Assembly: GCA_013397455.1 (NCBI GenBank)
Contig: VYZB01000168.1
Span: 309,889 to 373,888 of the forward strand
From: Crotophaga sulcirostris
Taxonomy: Eukaryota; Chordata; Aves; Cuculiformes; Crotophagidae
Length of the DNA: 64,000 bases
Reading direction: 5' to 3'
This document shows, piece after piece, positions 45,130 through 58,094 of this stretch; within the stretch, counting starts at the first letter, position 1, and each line of letters begins with the position of its first letter. Made by a program: the position numbers and the translations under genes. The notes beneath the pieces are model-generated. The model was not told where the DNA came from. It saw nothing but the letters and a program-made list of their open reading frames with translations, and did no database searches.

Positions 45130-48100
45130 GGTCCTCTTTTTGAAAGCAAATCACTTCTAGTCTAGGGCCCTCACAAGATGTTCACATGCACTGATTTTTC
45201 CTTCCTACCTCTTCGCAAGAAATGGGTGTTTCCATATAGCTTGGTGCACAGGTTACCTTGATGACCTGTTGGTCTGGAACATACCCCTAATTTATCTAAT
45301 TTTTATAGGCCTCTCTTTTATGAAATCATTTATTGTTGAATATTTTTCCCCATTTCTTTATAGTGCCTTTGGTTTGATGGCCCAGAAATTTATTATAATC
45401 ACAGGTATGTATTTTACAAGGAGATATTTTCTGTACCTGACTTGACTAAGCTCTTCTAAGCACCCGTGGTGAGCTCTGCATTACCTGCAGGCCCACTGGA
45501 TCACAGATTTTTCTGATTTTGTTTTTGTGAAGAGTGGCTGTATGCATGGAGGCATCTGACTCTGATTCTGACGGTATTACAGTAAGTAAAGAATTTGCCA
45601 AAGAACTATCTATTTGCTTACTCAAATATTAATCCTGTGAGGGGAGGATTTCTGAAAGTATCATTTCTTCGTTGCCAGTAACTGTCTTTATGCAAACTCC
45701 TTGCAGCTAGTTTTTCTTCTGATGAGTACTTCTGAGTTTAGATTTGAGAACTCCTGCCTTCTGGAGTAACAGCCCTCCAGCTCTGATATCCTCAAGGCTA
45801 ACACTTAATAATGTTTCTCTAAGAGGAATGGAGAACTACAAAGGAGTGGGAAAAAAAATCATATCTATGGAGAAGATGTTCTCTCTCTTTACCACCAGTA
45901 CATTAGACTTCCTTGGTTTATAAACATCCAGATGGGTATCTCGGTATACTCCGTGTAAGGTACCAAGATGATCCCCAGAATGCCAGCTATTCTTCTGTGA
46001 TAATAAGCGTGAGGATACAGGGATGAGATTAGCATTTTTCTTGCAGCAGATTCCAGAACTTGTTATTACCTGAAGGCATGTAAACCTCCCAAAAAACAAC
46101 AGTAAATGTGAATGGGCCAGTGTCACTCTGGTAATAGGTCTGTCCTGGAAAAAATATTTTTCTAATACAAAACTGATCAGTCACAGAAAGCATCTTTATC
46201 TCCAAGAACAGTAGAAAAGTCCCAGGAGCTGTACATTTGTCTCCTGAAAGTTAAGCCTGTGCTATCAATACTTCCCAGTATAATCATTTCAGGTCATTAG
46301 TTTTCTTCTGCTTCAGTAAATACTAATCATTTGATTTGGAAACTTTTTAACTGGTATAGGATAGCTTCAGAAAGTCAAGTGTGAGCGAAAAGGAATTTTG
46401 TTAACATTCTTTCTAACATTTTACAAGTGGTGGCAATTCTCTTCAGATGGTTGGAGAAGAGGTATCTTCACTATACTTGGCAAATTTTAATATATTCAAC
46501 GTGTTAATTGCAGTATGATGAGAACATAAAATCTCTGTACCATGTCGTAGGACCAAGATCAGTGTTTTAACACTGACAGTTGCCACAAGCATATGGCAAA
46601 GTATAAGGACAGGATAAGCAAATAGTAGTAGTTGCCCGCAAGTGACTCCCAATGTCCAGAAACCTATAATTAAAAAATGCAGTTGGAATGTTTTCCTATG
46701 TTTGATAGGACTGGATAGATTGTTTTGTTGTTATGAATTTGCTTTGCTGAGTCCATGTGAACTTCAAACATTTACAGCCTCCTGCAGAAGGCAGTTCCAC
46801 AGCTTAGGGGTACTCTGGGAAAAACACCCTCTGCTTCTTTGTCTGGAGCCTGGTGGACAGAAATACAGAAGAACTTGTAAACCTCCTTGAATCTGTCTGT
46901 TCAGGTGCTGGACAAACACGTATTCACTCTTCTGAAATGCTTCCAATAGAAATTTTCTGTCTTGCCAAGTCCTGCATTTGTCTGGCTTGTAACAGGTCTT
47001 CTGTTTGTGCAAGGATAAGGGCCAACCTGAATGTGAATGTGAAAATGTGTGTTTTTGCCTTGTCTGATTCCCTCCCCTTCATATAGTATTGAAGTACATT
47101 GTTCTGGTCTGTCCTGATATATCTATGGACAGAAAAGTATGTAGTCTGGGAAGGTGGTGCACTCCTTGTACCATGCAGCTTCCTTCTCTGACGATCAAGA
47201 TCTGAAGAATTTTTAAATGCCTGTTAATTTTAGGAGCTATGTTTCACTTTACCGATTTCTAAATCTCAAACTGTCAAGAGGAAAGAATATCATTATTCAT
47301 TATCTGTGAAGGTAGAAGTTTCCTGTCTTGCAGTATGTGGATGAGTCACCTTTTGTTCTGGATATGAGAGGTCTGAACTCAAGAAATCAAATCCAGAGTG
47401 CCACCGAACAGATTATTTTTGATTTCTCTCGCTTTTAAACAGCCCCGTGCAGTTTACCTCACTACGCCTTCCATTTTGAGCTGAGGTTTATTACAGAGTA
47501 CTGTTATTGCAAAGAAAATCCTACCACCAGGAAGAGCAGCAGAACACACCCGGTTTCAGACAATACTGTTTGAGACCTTAGTGCTATAAATGATGTAGAA
47601 ATGTGCATGTATTAATGAGGGGTATAATAGGTTTCAGTGAAAGTGGGAGATAAGATGTGTTAATCTTGTATATTAAATAGTCCTACAACAATGAACCTTA
47701 TAATGAGGCTGTTATTAAATCTTTTCTTCACTGGCTTCAGTTCAGCAAAACCAGTACTTTTCAGTTTGGTCTGTTTAAGGCCAGCTTTTACAAGAAAGGA
47801 CCAACTTTCTGAGGCCTTTGATGTCATTCTGACATACTTATCTAATTAGAGATGTGTACAGCATATGATGCAGAAGAAAATCTTTGGAGCACTCTGACAT
47901 GGATTACTTTCCCTTTTTGGGTTTGGGTACACTTCCTTTCAAAATTATTAGTGCACTTGTGTGGAGTTTGATTTGACCTCGGCTGCCTTTTAGGAAAAGG
48001 AGCATTGCATTTCTCTCATCAACAGCATGCAAACAGATTGTGTTCTAGCAAGGTTAGAAAGACTGTCAAAATAGCAATAGTTTTAAAAGGAAAAATTAAA

Positions 48101-48199
48101 TTATCTAGACTGATCTGCGATTTTTACATTCTGTGCTGTTTTAGCTGCAACACTGAAGGCAGTTCTGTAAGAAGGGCAAGATTTCTTGGCTCGCTGGTA

Positions 48200-48215
48200 T
48201 TTTTTTTTTTTTTTT
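48200..48215. repeat. Poly-T tract
   Basis: Sixteen consecutive T followed by CTGTTTTGG. No retroposed body is recognisable beside it. Confidence 0.85.
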
Positions 48216-49364
48216 CTGTTTTGGTCCAGCAACATTTACAAATTTTCATCTCACCACTTGCACCATTTGCAGGTAGTCAGATTAAAATCTACATACTCCT
48301 GTCCAAGTATGTTGTCGTTTTAAAGGGTGGAAAAAGAAACTTGAAATACCCAAGCTTTATGCACACTGATACAGAGAGGCAACCATGTGAGGAAGCGGCA
48401 AACAAAAGAATTCCCTGTAGCAGCCAGGTTTTCTTTCCTGTACAGACCTGAACGAGGAATCTCTGAGTGTGGTGGGAGCTTGGCTGAAGGAGAATCTGCT
48501 TTTCTCCGGCAGCATTATTCCCATTTGACGGCTGTAAGGAAAAGGTTCAGTGAGAGGCATCAAATATATAAAATTAAGAGTGATGATTGATTGTTTCCTG
48601 CAAGGAAGCAACGAGACAGACACCACTGTGTATTCTCAGGTGATGCCCATTCTGATGGTAACCGAGACCAAACCTGATTAGCTTTGTTATAAAACGAGTT
48701 GATGTTTTGTGATCTTACATTCTCATTCCCTGCAAAGCAGACAGCTTTTTGATTTACTATGCATGTTCTTTAATTGAGATGGAGGTGCTGTAGCTCTGCT
48801 CTCAGTAAGTTCAGGTTTTGCATTCCATTTCTCTTTTACCTCTTCATCCCCTTTCCTCTATGCATCTGTCTCCGAGCTCACATTTATCCTGTTAAATAAC
48901 TCCTCTTACTGTGTCTAAACATAACAGGCTGAGCATCCTTTCTCTGATACCTCAATTCCCATATAGGCTAGAAGTACCTTATCTCTCTTCGGTCTTCTAC
49001 CAGGAGCTCCGCTGTCAAATTAGAGTAAAGAACATGGCTGTTTTAATATCAAGTAGTACTGATACGACAAATGACTTTGTGTAAGCAGTGACAGTGGCTA
49101 CTGTGGAAGATTTTTTAATTCTCACAAAGGCCTGCTACTGAAACAGCGAGGATTTCCAGGCATAGGTATTTTATGTAAAGCTGTGCCTGGCTGTGTGGGT
49201 GAAGGGGAGTAGAATTTGAGGAGGGACGATAGCAAGAGCATTGAACGGCGGGTTTTCACGTTTCAAAGTGATATGTTGGATCCCTCTCTGTAACAAAGTT
49301 AACCCCCAAATTTGACGAGCGCTCTGTGGAAGTGGAACTGGGAGAGCAGTAATATCCAGCTAGG

Positions 49365-49378
49365 TCACTAGGTGGAGC
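49365..49378 (+). promoter_or_regulatory. Candidate CTCF site (plus)
   Basis: TCACTAGGTGGAGC fits 12 of 14 positions of CCASYAGRKGGCRS. It lies inside a locally GC-richer stretch (about 49200-49440) that stands out from the AT-rich surroundings. Confidence 0.3.
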
Positions 49379-50222
49379 GACAGGTCCATCCTTCCATCGC
49401 AGGGGCTGACCAGTGCTGCTGTCGGCTTTGCAGATGCACATATGGTAGAATATTATCATTTTATGGTTACAATTATGAGCAATTTGATAGAAAATGAAAG
49501 CTAAATTATGCAGTGTTTCTTTTATTTGTTTAATTTTGCACTCTAAATATGTAAAAGGAAAAAATAGCACTCTGTGTGGATGGTGATAGGTGCAATACCT
49601 TCTTATGGCTTCATATTCTCATACCAAACAGGTAGAGATTATTTTCTGTTGTACATGATGAAATGCGTGGTGTTGTTCTCGGATGCTGGGTCTGTTTTGC
49701 ACAGAAATTTTATATGGCTGAATCTCCAGACTCCTTTTTTCATAAGAAAGGATCATACATTTCCTGGTTGGTTGACAAATACACAAATAACAAGTTCCTT
49801 AACAGTTTCTAGTGGAAGAGGCTGGGTAGCTGTGCCGTCTAAGCAAATGACAAAGGAAATCTTCAAGTCCTGAAAGTCGCTATAGCCATTGGCAGAGATC
49901 CCCTGAAAGGAGCAAGTGTGTTTCAAACAAACTCTTTCTTTCCAGTGAAAGAAAATCTCCTGTTGTGGCAGTTCTTAAGTGAAAAGCAAAAAATTTTTAT
50001 GGCCCATGTCAGGACCTGTAGGCTGTTATGGTGATCTGTGGGGGTCTGTATTTTGTGTATTCACATTCTTAGGTTTTCTGTCATCAGATTCTTTATGTTC
50101 ATTATTATGGAAATGCATGTTTTTACTACTGTGTATACTGGCATAACTTGCCTTTTGTGTGTTGCAGTTTTCCTCCTTTTCATTAGAAGAAAGTTGTTAG
50201 CACAGCCAGGCTTCAGAATAAA

Positions 50223-50223
<1 letters not shown>

Positions 50224-50255
<32 letters not shown>

Positions 50256-50259
50256 TTTT
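50224..50259. repeat. (CTTTT)n plus long poly-T tract
   Basis: TTTTCTTTTCTTTTC followed by an uninterrupted run of about 21 T. On the minus strand this is an A-rich tail-like tract, but I recognise no SINE or processed pseudogene attached to it. Confidence 0.88.
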
Positions 50260-53200
50260 GCGTGTAAGTATCCTTTTGTTTGTATTAATGAAGATAGGGC
50301 TGGAGATGTGTTTTCCACTTGGAATGGAAAGTGCAAGCTCTGAGATGATATTTGCATTTATTGATCCAGACACATCTGCTGGCATATGATGGCGTGTGAT
50401 ATTTTTGTCCTTACCAACCTTTGAACCAGAGAACATGGCAGATAAGCTGTCCAGTTTGATTGGCATATCCTGTGGAAAGGATTTTCAATACATAGGATCA
50501 AATTCTGTACCCTAGACTGCTTTTGCATTTTGAAAGCATGACAAAGACTTTTCTGAGTTCATGTGCTATGTTGGGAATTAGTTTTAGGTTTAAATCCTTT
50601 CCTTGCTCTGTTTAAATCATATTGGCTATCTTTTTGTTTGGCCAATTTTAGATGCACTATATTTGTATTGTGCGTTTCAATATTTTTCTGTATCTTTAAA
50701 GTGAACTTGGGGAATTTCATCATCTGGGTGGAACAGAACATCTTGGTGGATGCTATAAAACTCAGGCTGTCTATAAAAGAAATTAAAAAAATTACAAGCA
50801 CTAGGAATAAATCATACCGGCAAATTTAACTGGGGTGGGAAATCTTGTATCTTTTATTGCCTTTTTTTAGGATCAGTTTTAACAGTTGTCCTACAGGTGG
50901 TATGGCTGGAGATGGAAAGATTATTTTTTCGAAAACAACTTATTCAGCTGTTTAGGAAACTGCAGTTTTTATTTCTGTTCCCACCTGATATCAGTAAGTC
51001 TAGAGACTGGATTTGAATTTGATGTTTTACGTATGCTTCCTGAAAGATCCAAAGGACTGCCCCAGTTTTGTCCCTAACTTTTTTAGTTAACTCTGTAGCT
51101 TTTATTTAGGTAGGTAACCATAACTTAACTGATTTGTATGCGCCATATGCAGTCTTGGCTCACTTCAAAGTGTAATCAAGTCATGAACTAATTACAATAC
51201 CATATTCCCAAAGAATGTAAATTTAATTTCCCTTCAAACAGAATAGGAATGTATTAAGCAGTTCCTTTATATGGGAGCTGTGGCATTCAACAACATAATG
51301 CTGATGCTTCAAACAGAAGTGAAATTCTTAACTTTTGTGGACCTTGTGCCCTTTTTCCCCTTTGCATCTTCCCTTTTTATTCTTGCATCTTGAGTAAATT
51401 TACTGACTGGATAACAACATTAAAATATTCAAGTGTAAATTAAAATGTAACTGTTGGGCTTCAGATTAGAGATCACTCTATCTTATTGTATGTGACTTGC
51501 TTCTTCATAGTGTTTTCAGAAATGTGCTTCCTGAGGATTTTGGATCAGAAGGGGATAGTGTTTTGGATTGAAGGCTCATAAGGTCCAGACCTGCACCAGA
51601 TGATTTCTTTAATACATTGAAAAGTGGACGTGCAGAAAGTTCCTTACAGCTTCTTAGCATCACTGTGCCAGGGAGTCCACATAAACTCAGTTATATAAGA
51701 ACGAGTGAAGTGAAGTTGTTCATAAAACATTTTATTACCTTCAGTCTTTGCAGCATCTTCAGAGTTTAGATAATAAACCTTCATAGAAGTTACTAGTCTT
51801 TACCCTTTCACAGAACAATGACTCTGGTAGGTTCAAACCATGTATTTTATTTGTCTTAATTTTAAAGGCAGAAGAAATGTGTTAGGGTTGACTTTGATCT
51901 GTGCTGGGATAGTTTGATGTCTGAAATGGAGTCCTGTTGTTGATTTCTGAGATGAGACTGTCAAAGCACAAGACCGTATATGTATTAAGCACAAGTTGTA
52001 TTTTAAAATTAAATGTGGGTCAGCTTCCACTGAAGTATGTAATTGTTTAATGCTAAAGGAAAGAGCTTAGAATATCTTAGCGTATATTTTTAAGTGTTCC
52101 TTTTAGATGTTAATTCATTAATACCAGCAGTTTATTTATATTCATATGACTTTTCATATGTAAGTAGTGGAAGCTGCATTATTTTAATCCTTTCTTTGGT
52201 TAGGAAGAAGAGAGCCTGCAGGTGGAAATCAGAATGACATACATATTGCTTCTTTCCCAAAAGGCACGGTATCTTTCTCCTATTGATATGCAAAATATTA
52301 AGGTAGAAAATAAACCTCGTTGCCTCATGTGTTGGAATACTGAAAAATATATGCTTGCGCAATGCATGAAAAAATGTGGGCCCACTTCAAGCTGAGGACA
52401 TTTGTGGTGGAGTTTGCCATGACGCTGCTGTGGACCTCTGGGGCTCTGCAGGCTGCAAATTCTGTTCCCCTTGTATTGTGAGTGTTTAAATGTAGCTTGA
52501 GCTTTTGTCGTAGATACAGGTATGGTATTTTGGGGACCCAGCTGTACTGAGTCTTAGCCTTTGCTTGATGTTTGATGGAATTATTTCTTACAGTTGCAGC
52601 AGCATTTTAAGGCATTTTTGGGTTACTATGTAATGGTGGAGTGGGATGCCACAGTAGTACAAGGTGCCATCATTATGGATACAGAGGTATGTCTATTGAA
52701 CAGATGTGAGCTTGCTTTGGCATTGTTCAAGTTGCCAGACACAGTCCAGCTGCCTTCTGGAAATGTTGCAGTGTTGTTGCAACCAAATGAAAAACAATCC
52801 AACAGATACATTAGGGTGAGGTGACTTAGATCAAGCATGAAGTGCTTGATGCAGTGGACTGTGACTGTGCACAGCTCCTTGAACAGGTCTGGCACACAGC
52901 ATACTCAGTTGGAGGGTAGGTAGACAAGCTCAGGTCTGCTTGCAACTCACCTGAATAGATATATTTTTGAAGACTGAAGACCTCTCTTCCAGTGCTCTGC
53001 CTAGCTTCATCACCTTAGTGTCCATGGTACTTCCTCAACCTCTCCTCCTCAGTCTAGTTTTTACACAGCTTTTGTCTTGAAGGGACTGTCTGAGGGAGTG
53101 AAGAATTTGGTCTTTGCTGAAACTGCCAATGTGATGATAACTAGTCAGCTTTCTAGATGTGTTTCCTGAAGCACAGATTAAAAAAAGCGTTCTGTGGCTA

Positions 53201-53604
53201 CTAGATCATGATTGCTGATGTCAAAAACTTTCTTCATCACGTGCTGAAATCATATCCCTGAAGGTTTCGTGTGTGTCTACTGCAAATTGTAAGTTACTGC
53301 TATCTTATTTAAATTTAAATCTACCTTGTGCCGCTTTGATTTTTGCCTTCATTTGCTTGTTTTATTCACCTTTGCATATCTCTGTAATAGCTCTTGAGTC
53401 TCTAGAGAATCTTCCATTGAATACAGGGTCTGATGGGACTGCAGCATCCTGTTGCTGAAAATGGAGATCTAAAGCTTTTGTGTTCTCTTCTGGACATGGA
53501 TCGGAGCGTGCAACCTTGAATGAAAAGATGGTCCAAGTTGGAGCTGCAATCATGGAATCTAGAAATCAGTCACCTGTGGGCATCTTTTTTCAGTGCTTGG
53601 GGGT

Positions 53605-53900
53605 CTGTTAGGGCTTGTCTACATGGGTGAATGCAGGTAAACTTGCACTCTGAGCTAACCAGGTGCAACATAAATCTGCTCTATTAGTTCTGTGCCTGAG
53701 CTGTGCTAGTGACCCTGCTGCTGTAAGACTTGTCATTTGCATGTGGAGCATGGGTCTGCTGGGCTGCACTGGTGTGCACAGAGATGCCAAAGACTACCTG
53801 TGCCACAGTTTTCCCATGTGTAAAAAGGGAACACTAGAGCTTATGCCTGTCTCCAAAATGCTTGTGATAAACCATTGAATGAGGAGTCACTAAGTGGTTG
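53605..53900 (+). repeat. Possible ancient interspersed repeat (MITE-like plus MIR-like segment)
   Basis: The segment begins TTAGGGCTTGTCTACATGG, a motif familiar from old archosaur and turtle MITE-like repeats. Later it contains CTGTGCCACAGTTTTCCCAT followed by GTGTAAAAAGGGAAC, which resembles the MIR block CTGTGCCTCAGTTTCCCCAT / CTGTAAAATGGG. I found no matching terminal inverted repeat or target duplication, so the boundaries are approximate. Confidence 0.35.
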
Positions 53901-56900
53901 TCGCAACTACTCTGAAAATGCAAGGCATTTGGTATTAGTTTCATTGACAAAAAAAATCTCATTAGTTGTGTTCTCACTTGATAGTAGTTTCTAGAAAGCT
54001 TTTTCAAGCCTCAAATCCCTGTGGCTGGAGGCTACCAAACAACTCTCCTTGAATGATACCGGCTAAAAAATGCTTAATTCTAAAGAAAGCCACCTATCTG
54101 TTCCCTGTTCCCCCCTTACGAGAAGTGATTTGAGAAAGAACTTCAGCAGGCAGCCCTTGCAGAGGGACTTGGTGGTTTGAACCACTGCTCACAGAAGGAA
54201 GTGGAGGCTGATGTGTAGAACTCAGAAGCTTTCACTGGATGCTCTTAACCAAAACACTTCAGATTTTAAACGGCTCTTTGCTTAAAGTCAAAGGGGCATG
54301 GAAGCAGCATACTGAGAACAGTACTGGAGGTCAGTGTGTATGCTAGAGATTGGCACTTTTTTCCCCACGTTTTTGTCCCCAGAGTCTGGGTAAAGAAGGA
54401 ACTGTAGCTATCAGTCCTACTTCAGCTTTAGGGGGCTGAAAATATTTTAGCAGTGCGTAAGCTGAGAGTAGCTGTAGACTTAAAGCCTGAGGCTTTAGAA
54501 TGGAGCTGGAGAGAGAATAGGTTGGAGACATTGGTGGCCTCTACCATATAGGTCGCAGCTACTGGAAGAGGTGCCACCCTTTCCAAGCAGCCTATTCCCT
54601 CTGCTTGCTTTGTGCCAACTCTTGTGCTTAACTGACTCTGCGTTACTGGGTGAATTTGCTGAACCCTGGGACTGAGTGTGAAGTTTGAGGGAGCTGCAGA
54701 GCTGGTGGAGATGGAGGATGGAGGGAGTGAGACTCTGTGGGGTAAGCAGGAGTGTGTCTTTGGCAGCGGATGAGTATTAATTTGGGTGTGTCTTCTCATG
54801 AAACCTCACCCCAAGTTAAAAACTGTTTGTTCCCTGCTTGATGTCACTCTCCTTGGAAATCTGTTTCTGGCCTCTGTAAGCATGATACTGCTGCATGCTA
54901 GCAGTCCCTCTTCTGAAAGCCAACTCTATCTCCACTGCGGTTATTATCTCTTAAGAGCCATAAATGAACTCTTCTGTAACTTATGCTCAATGACGTAATT
55001 AACTAATTTATCCAATAAAATATATAATACTTGCAATATGACATGTAAATGTGGCTGCTGACATCTTAACCTATGTTGCTCATGGTTTTTTTGTCTGTTC
55101 TTTTTGTTCCCCTACCCCCCATGTACAACCTTAATGTTTTACCAACAAACTGCATGAAATGTATTACTTGGATACATTCCCATGCATATTTCTTGGACAT
55201 AAAACTACAGTTTAGTGAAATGCCAAGTACCACTTCTCTCAGGTAACTAACATCTTGTAAATCCAATATCTGTGCTCCTGAACATGTGAAGAAATATCTG
55301 ATGTGAGCATTTAGGCACATCACTTTTTATGTGGAATGCAAATATATAGGACTTGTTGTTCAGTAGGTTTTCTTCACTCTCGTAATGTTTTTTTTTTAAA
55401 AAAGGAGATTATGAAAATATTTGTCATTAAGTATGTTTTTGGAGACTGAATTGCCATAGTATGTGTGTGACCTTACATCGGAATGATTTCAGTATTTTTG
55501 TGTCAGTGTTGTATATTGCCTGGCTAATTTGTAGCAGTGAAAAAAAAAAGTGATCATCCTGCTGCTTTTAGCAAAACCTCAATAGAATGGAAGAGTAAGA
55601 TCTAATATTAAGGCTTTTTTTTTTGTTAAGAACATATTCTGCAGTAAATGTACCAGCACATTATGGAGAGTTATCCTACTTAGAGCTATTCTATATGTGT
55701 CTTATACAAATGAACATTTTTTTTCTTTCCGATTTGAAGTTTCATGTTTATTTACTTAGTAAGCAAAGTGGGGCTCTAGGCTCTTAGACTGTGGTATGTG
55801 TAAAAATAAGTTACTTAATGTAGAGGAACTGTATGAACGAACAGGATTTTAATCTTCCAATATGAGTAGTTTTAACAGTCACAGTGCTGACCAGATCTTA
55901 GAAGAATTTCAGGGATATCTCGGCTGTTCACAGTCATGTTGACTGTTGCCCTTCCCTCTTATAATCACATAACTGGCCCTTGGATAATCAGGATTTGCTT
56001 GCGCGCTTTCTTAATGTTAATTTTGCATGTCATGTCTTAAGCTGTATTTTAAATAAATTTGGCAGCTGCAAACAAGAGGTGATGGCATCATGTGTGCAGC
56101 AAAGTTTCTGCAGCCTGTAAAACACAATTTGGGCATCTCCTATGGTGTGCTTGCGCTATGTATGTGCTAAGCTTGGAAGTGAGAGCAATCCTGCCTAGCT
56201 TTCCAGCAGGACTGATATTAACACTGTTGCAAGAATGAGGGTAGGTGCACTGCCATCAGTTGTGTGCCCCAAGGCCATTTAGGGTACTCATTCCTTGTGC
56301 CAGCAGTGTGCTAGCTGGAAGGAGAAGAGGGTAGAATCTGTTTTGTGGGGAAGGGATTGCTGGAAGTGAAGTGAATTAAGAGAGCTGTAAAAAATTGATA
56401 AAGATAGGACTGTCTGTTTTTATATTCTGCCACATAACATGGGTTTAAATGAATTTCCCTATAATTTGTCTTCAAATACCAACATTTAACTCTTAGGCTG
56501 TATAAATGAACTGGCTTTTTCTAGAGTAAAATTCATGCCCTGCGTCCAGGCTAATATGTTCACCTACTATAAACATTACTGCCTATGGTTACAACCGGAA
56601 TAAAAAATTCCTTTTATATACATCATAGCTGGCAGAGACTCCTGAGACCACCACAAATCACTTCAGCCTTTTGGTGCTCTCTGACGAAATGAACCGAAAT
56701 GTAAAGCAGTTCAGGCTTCAGGCAGGATAGCTCTGGAAAGCAATTAGCTTGTTTAGACCATTGTTTGTATCCTCCTGTATTTCCAGGAGCTGAGCAAAGG
56801 TGTTCTAGGAGCATTCTTGGTTGATTTAAACATTGGGGTTTAATAACCTTCCATTCTTTCTGAAAATGTTTTGCTTATTCTTTGTGTAGCTGTTTGTTTA

Positions 56901-57890
56901 AAGGAAGGAAAAACAAACAAACAAAACCCTGGCAAAGCTCCTCCTCCCCCAAAAGAATAAGAAGGAGGAAAAATCCCTCCAACTTCAGGGTCATAACAGG
57001 GAATAACAAAGCAGTGAGTTATTTATGCAGGCATGATTGGCAAAAATGATTGCAACATGAATTTGCCCAGAAGCAATGATTAGATCATAAAAATGTTAAG
57101 GAAATCTGTAACTCAACACCATTTTATAGATTGAAGAAGTTTTTGTTCCCTACCTTAATTGCAGTGACTTGTTATTAAAGTATTTATTCAGAGTAATCTC
57201 TTTGGACAGCGAGCCCTTATCCCATCTGCATGCATAATTAAAAGTGAGGGGGGAGAGAGTGAAGCATAAATGGTTTACCATGCTACATGAGCAAGGGAGG
57301 GAATTACACAATGACAGGTGAAGAGCAGATTTATCTCCTGTTGGAATTTCAATGCTGCAAGCAAGGCAGGACACTGTTGCTTGTTAATATCCTTGCAAAC
57401 ACCACAGTTGCTGCTTCTCCAGATTACTGTCCAAAAATCATTGCTGGTCGCTGAAAGGCCTGTAGCACTGCATCTGTGGCTCTGGGTTTTGGAGCCGCTG
57501 ATGCTCAAGTGATGAGATTGGATTTGGGTACATGGGCTTGTGAATCCATGTCTGTGCTTAAAAATGGACTATTTACTTACTTGGCTGGCTATTTATTTAT
57601 TTATAAATAAACATTGGTAGTGTCTGGCTTTGCTGAATACAAATCAGAGGGCTGTAATTGTTCCAACTGAAACAATGTCATCACCTGCCTCCTGCTGCTG
57701 TCCCTTTTCCAATGATAAAAGAATTTGGTGCAATTCTTTTTCTACTCTCTGAGTAGAAGGAGGTTGTACTTGAATATTCTAGGCAGATTTATCATCATTA
57801 GGCAGTACTCAAACACATAGTATCTGTTTTTAAATGAAACTGTTATGGATCTAAATCAGATTTACACAGAGTAAGTTGGCATATATTTGA

Positions 57891-58094
<204 letters not shown>

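Noticed and set aside
50224..50466. Poly-A-tailed retrocopy on the minus strand ending at the long T tract
   Set aside because: No gene-like or SINE-like body is recognisable next to the tract, and no target duplication was found.
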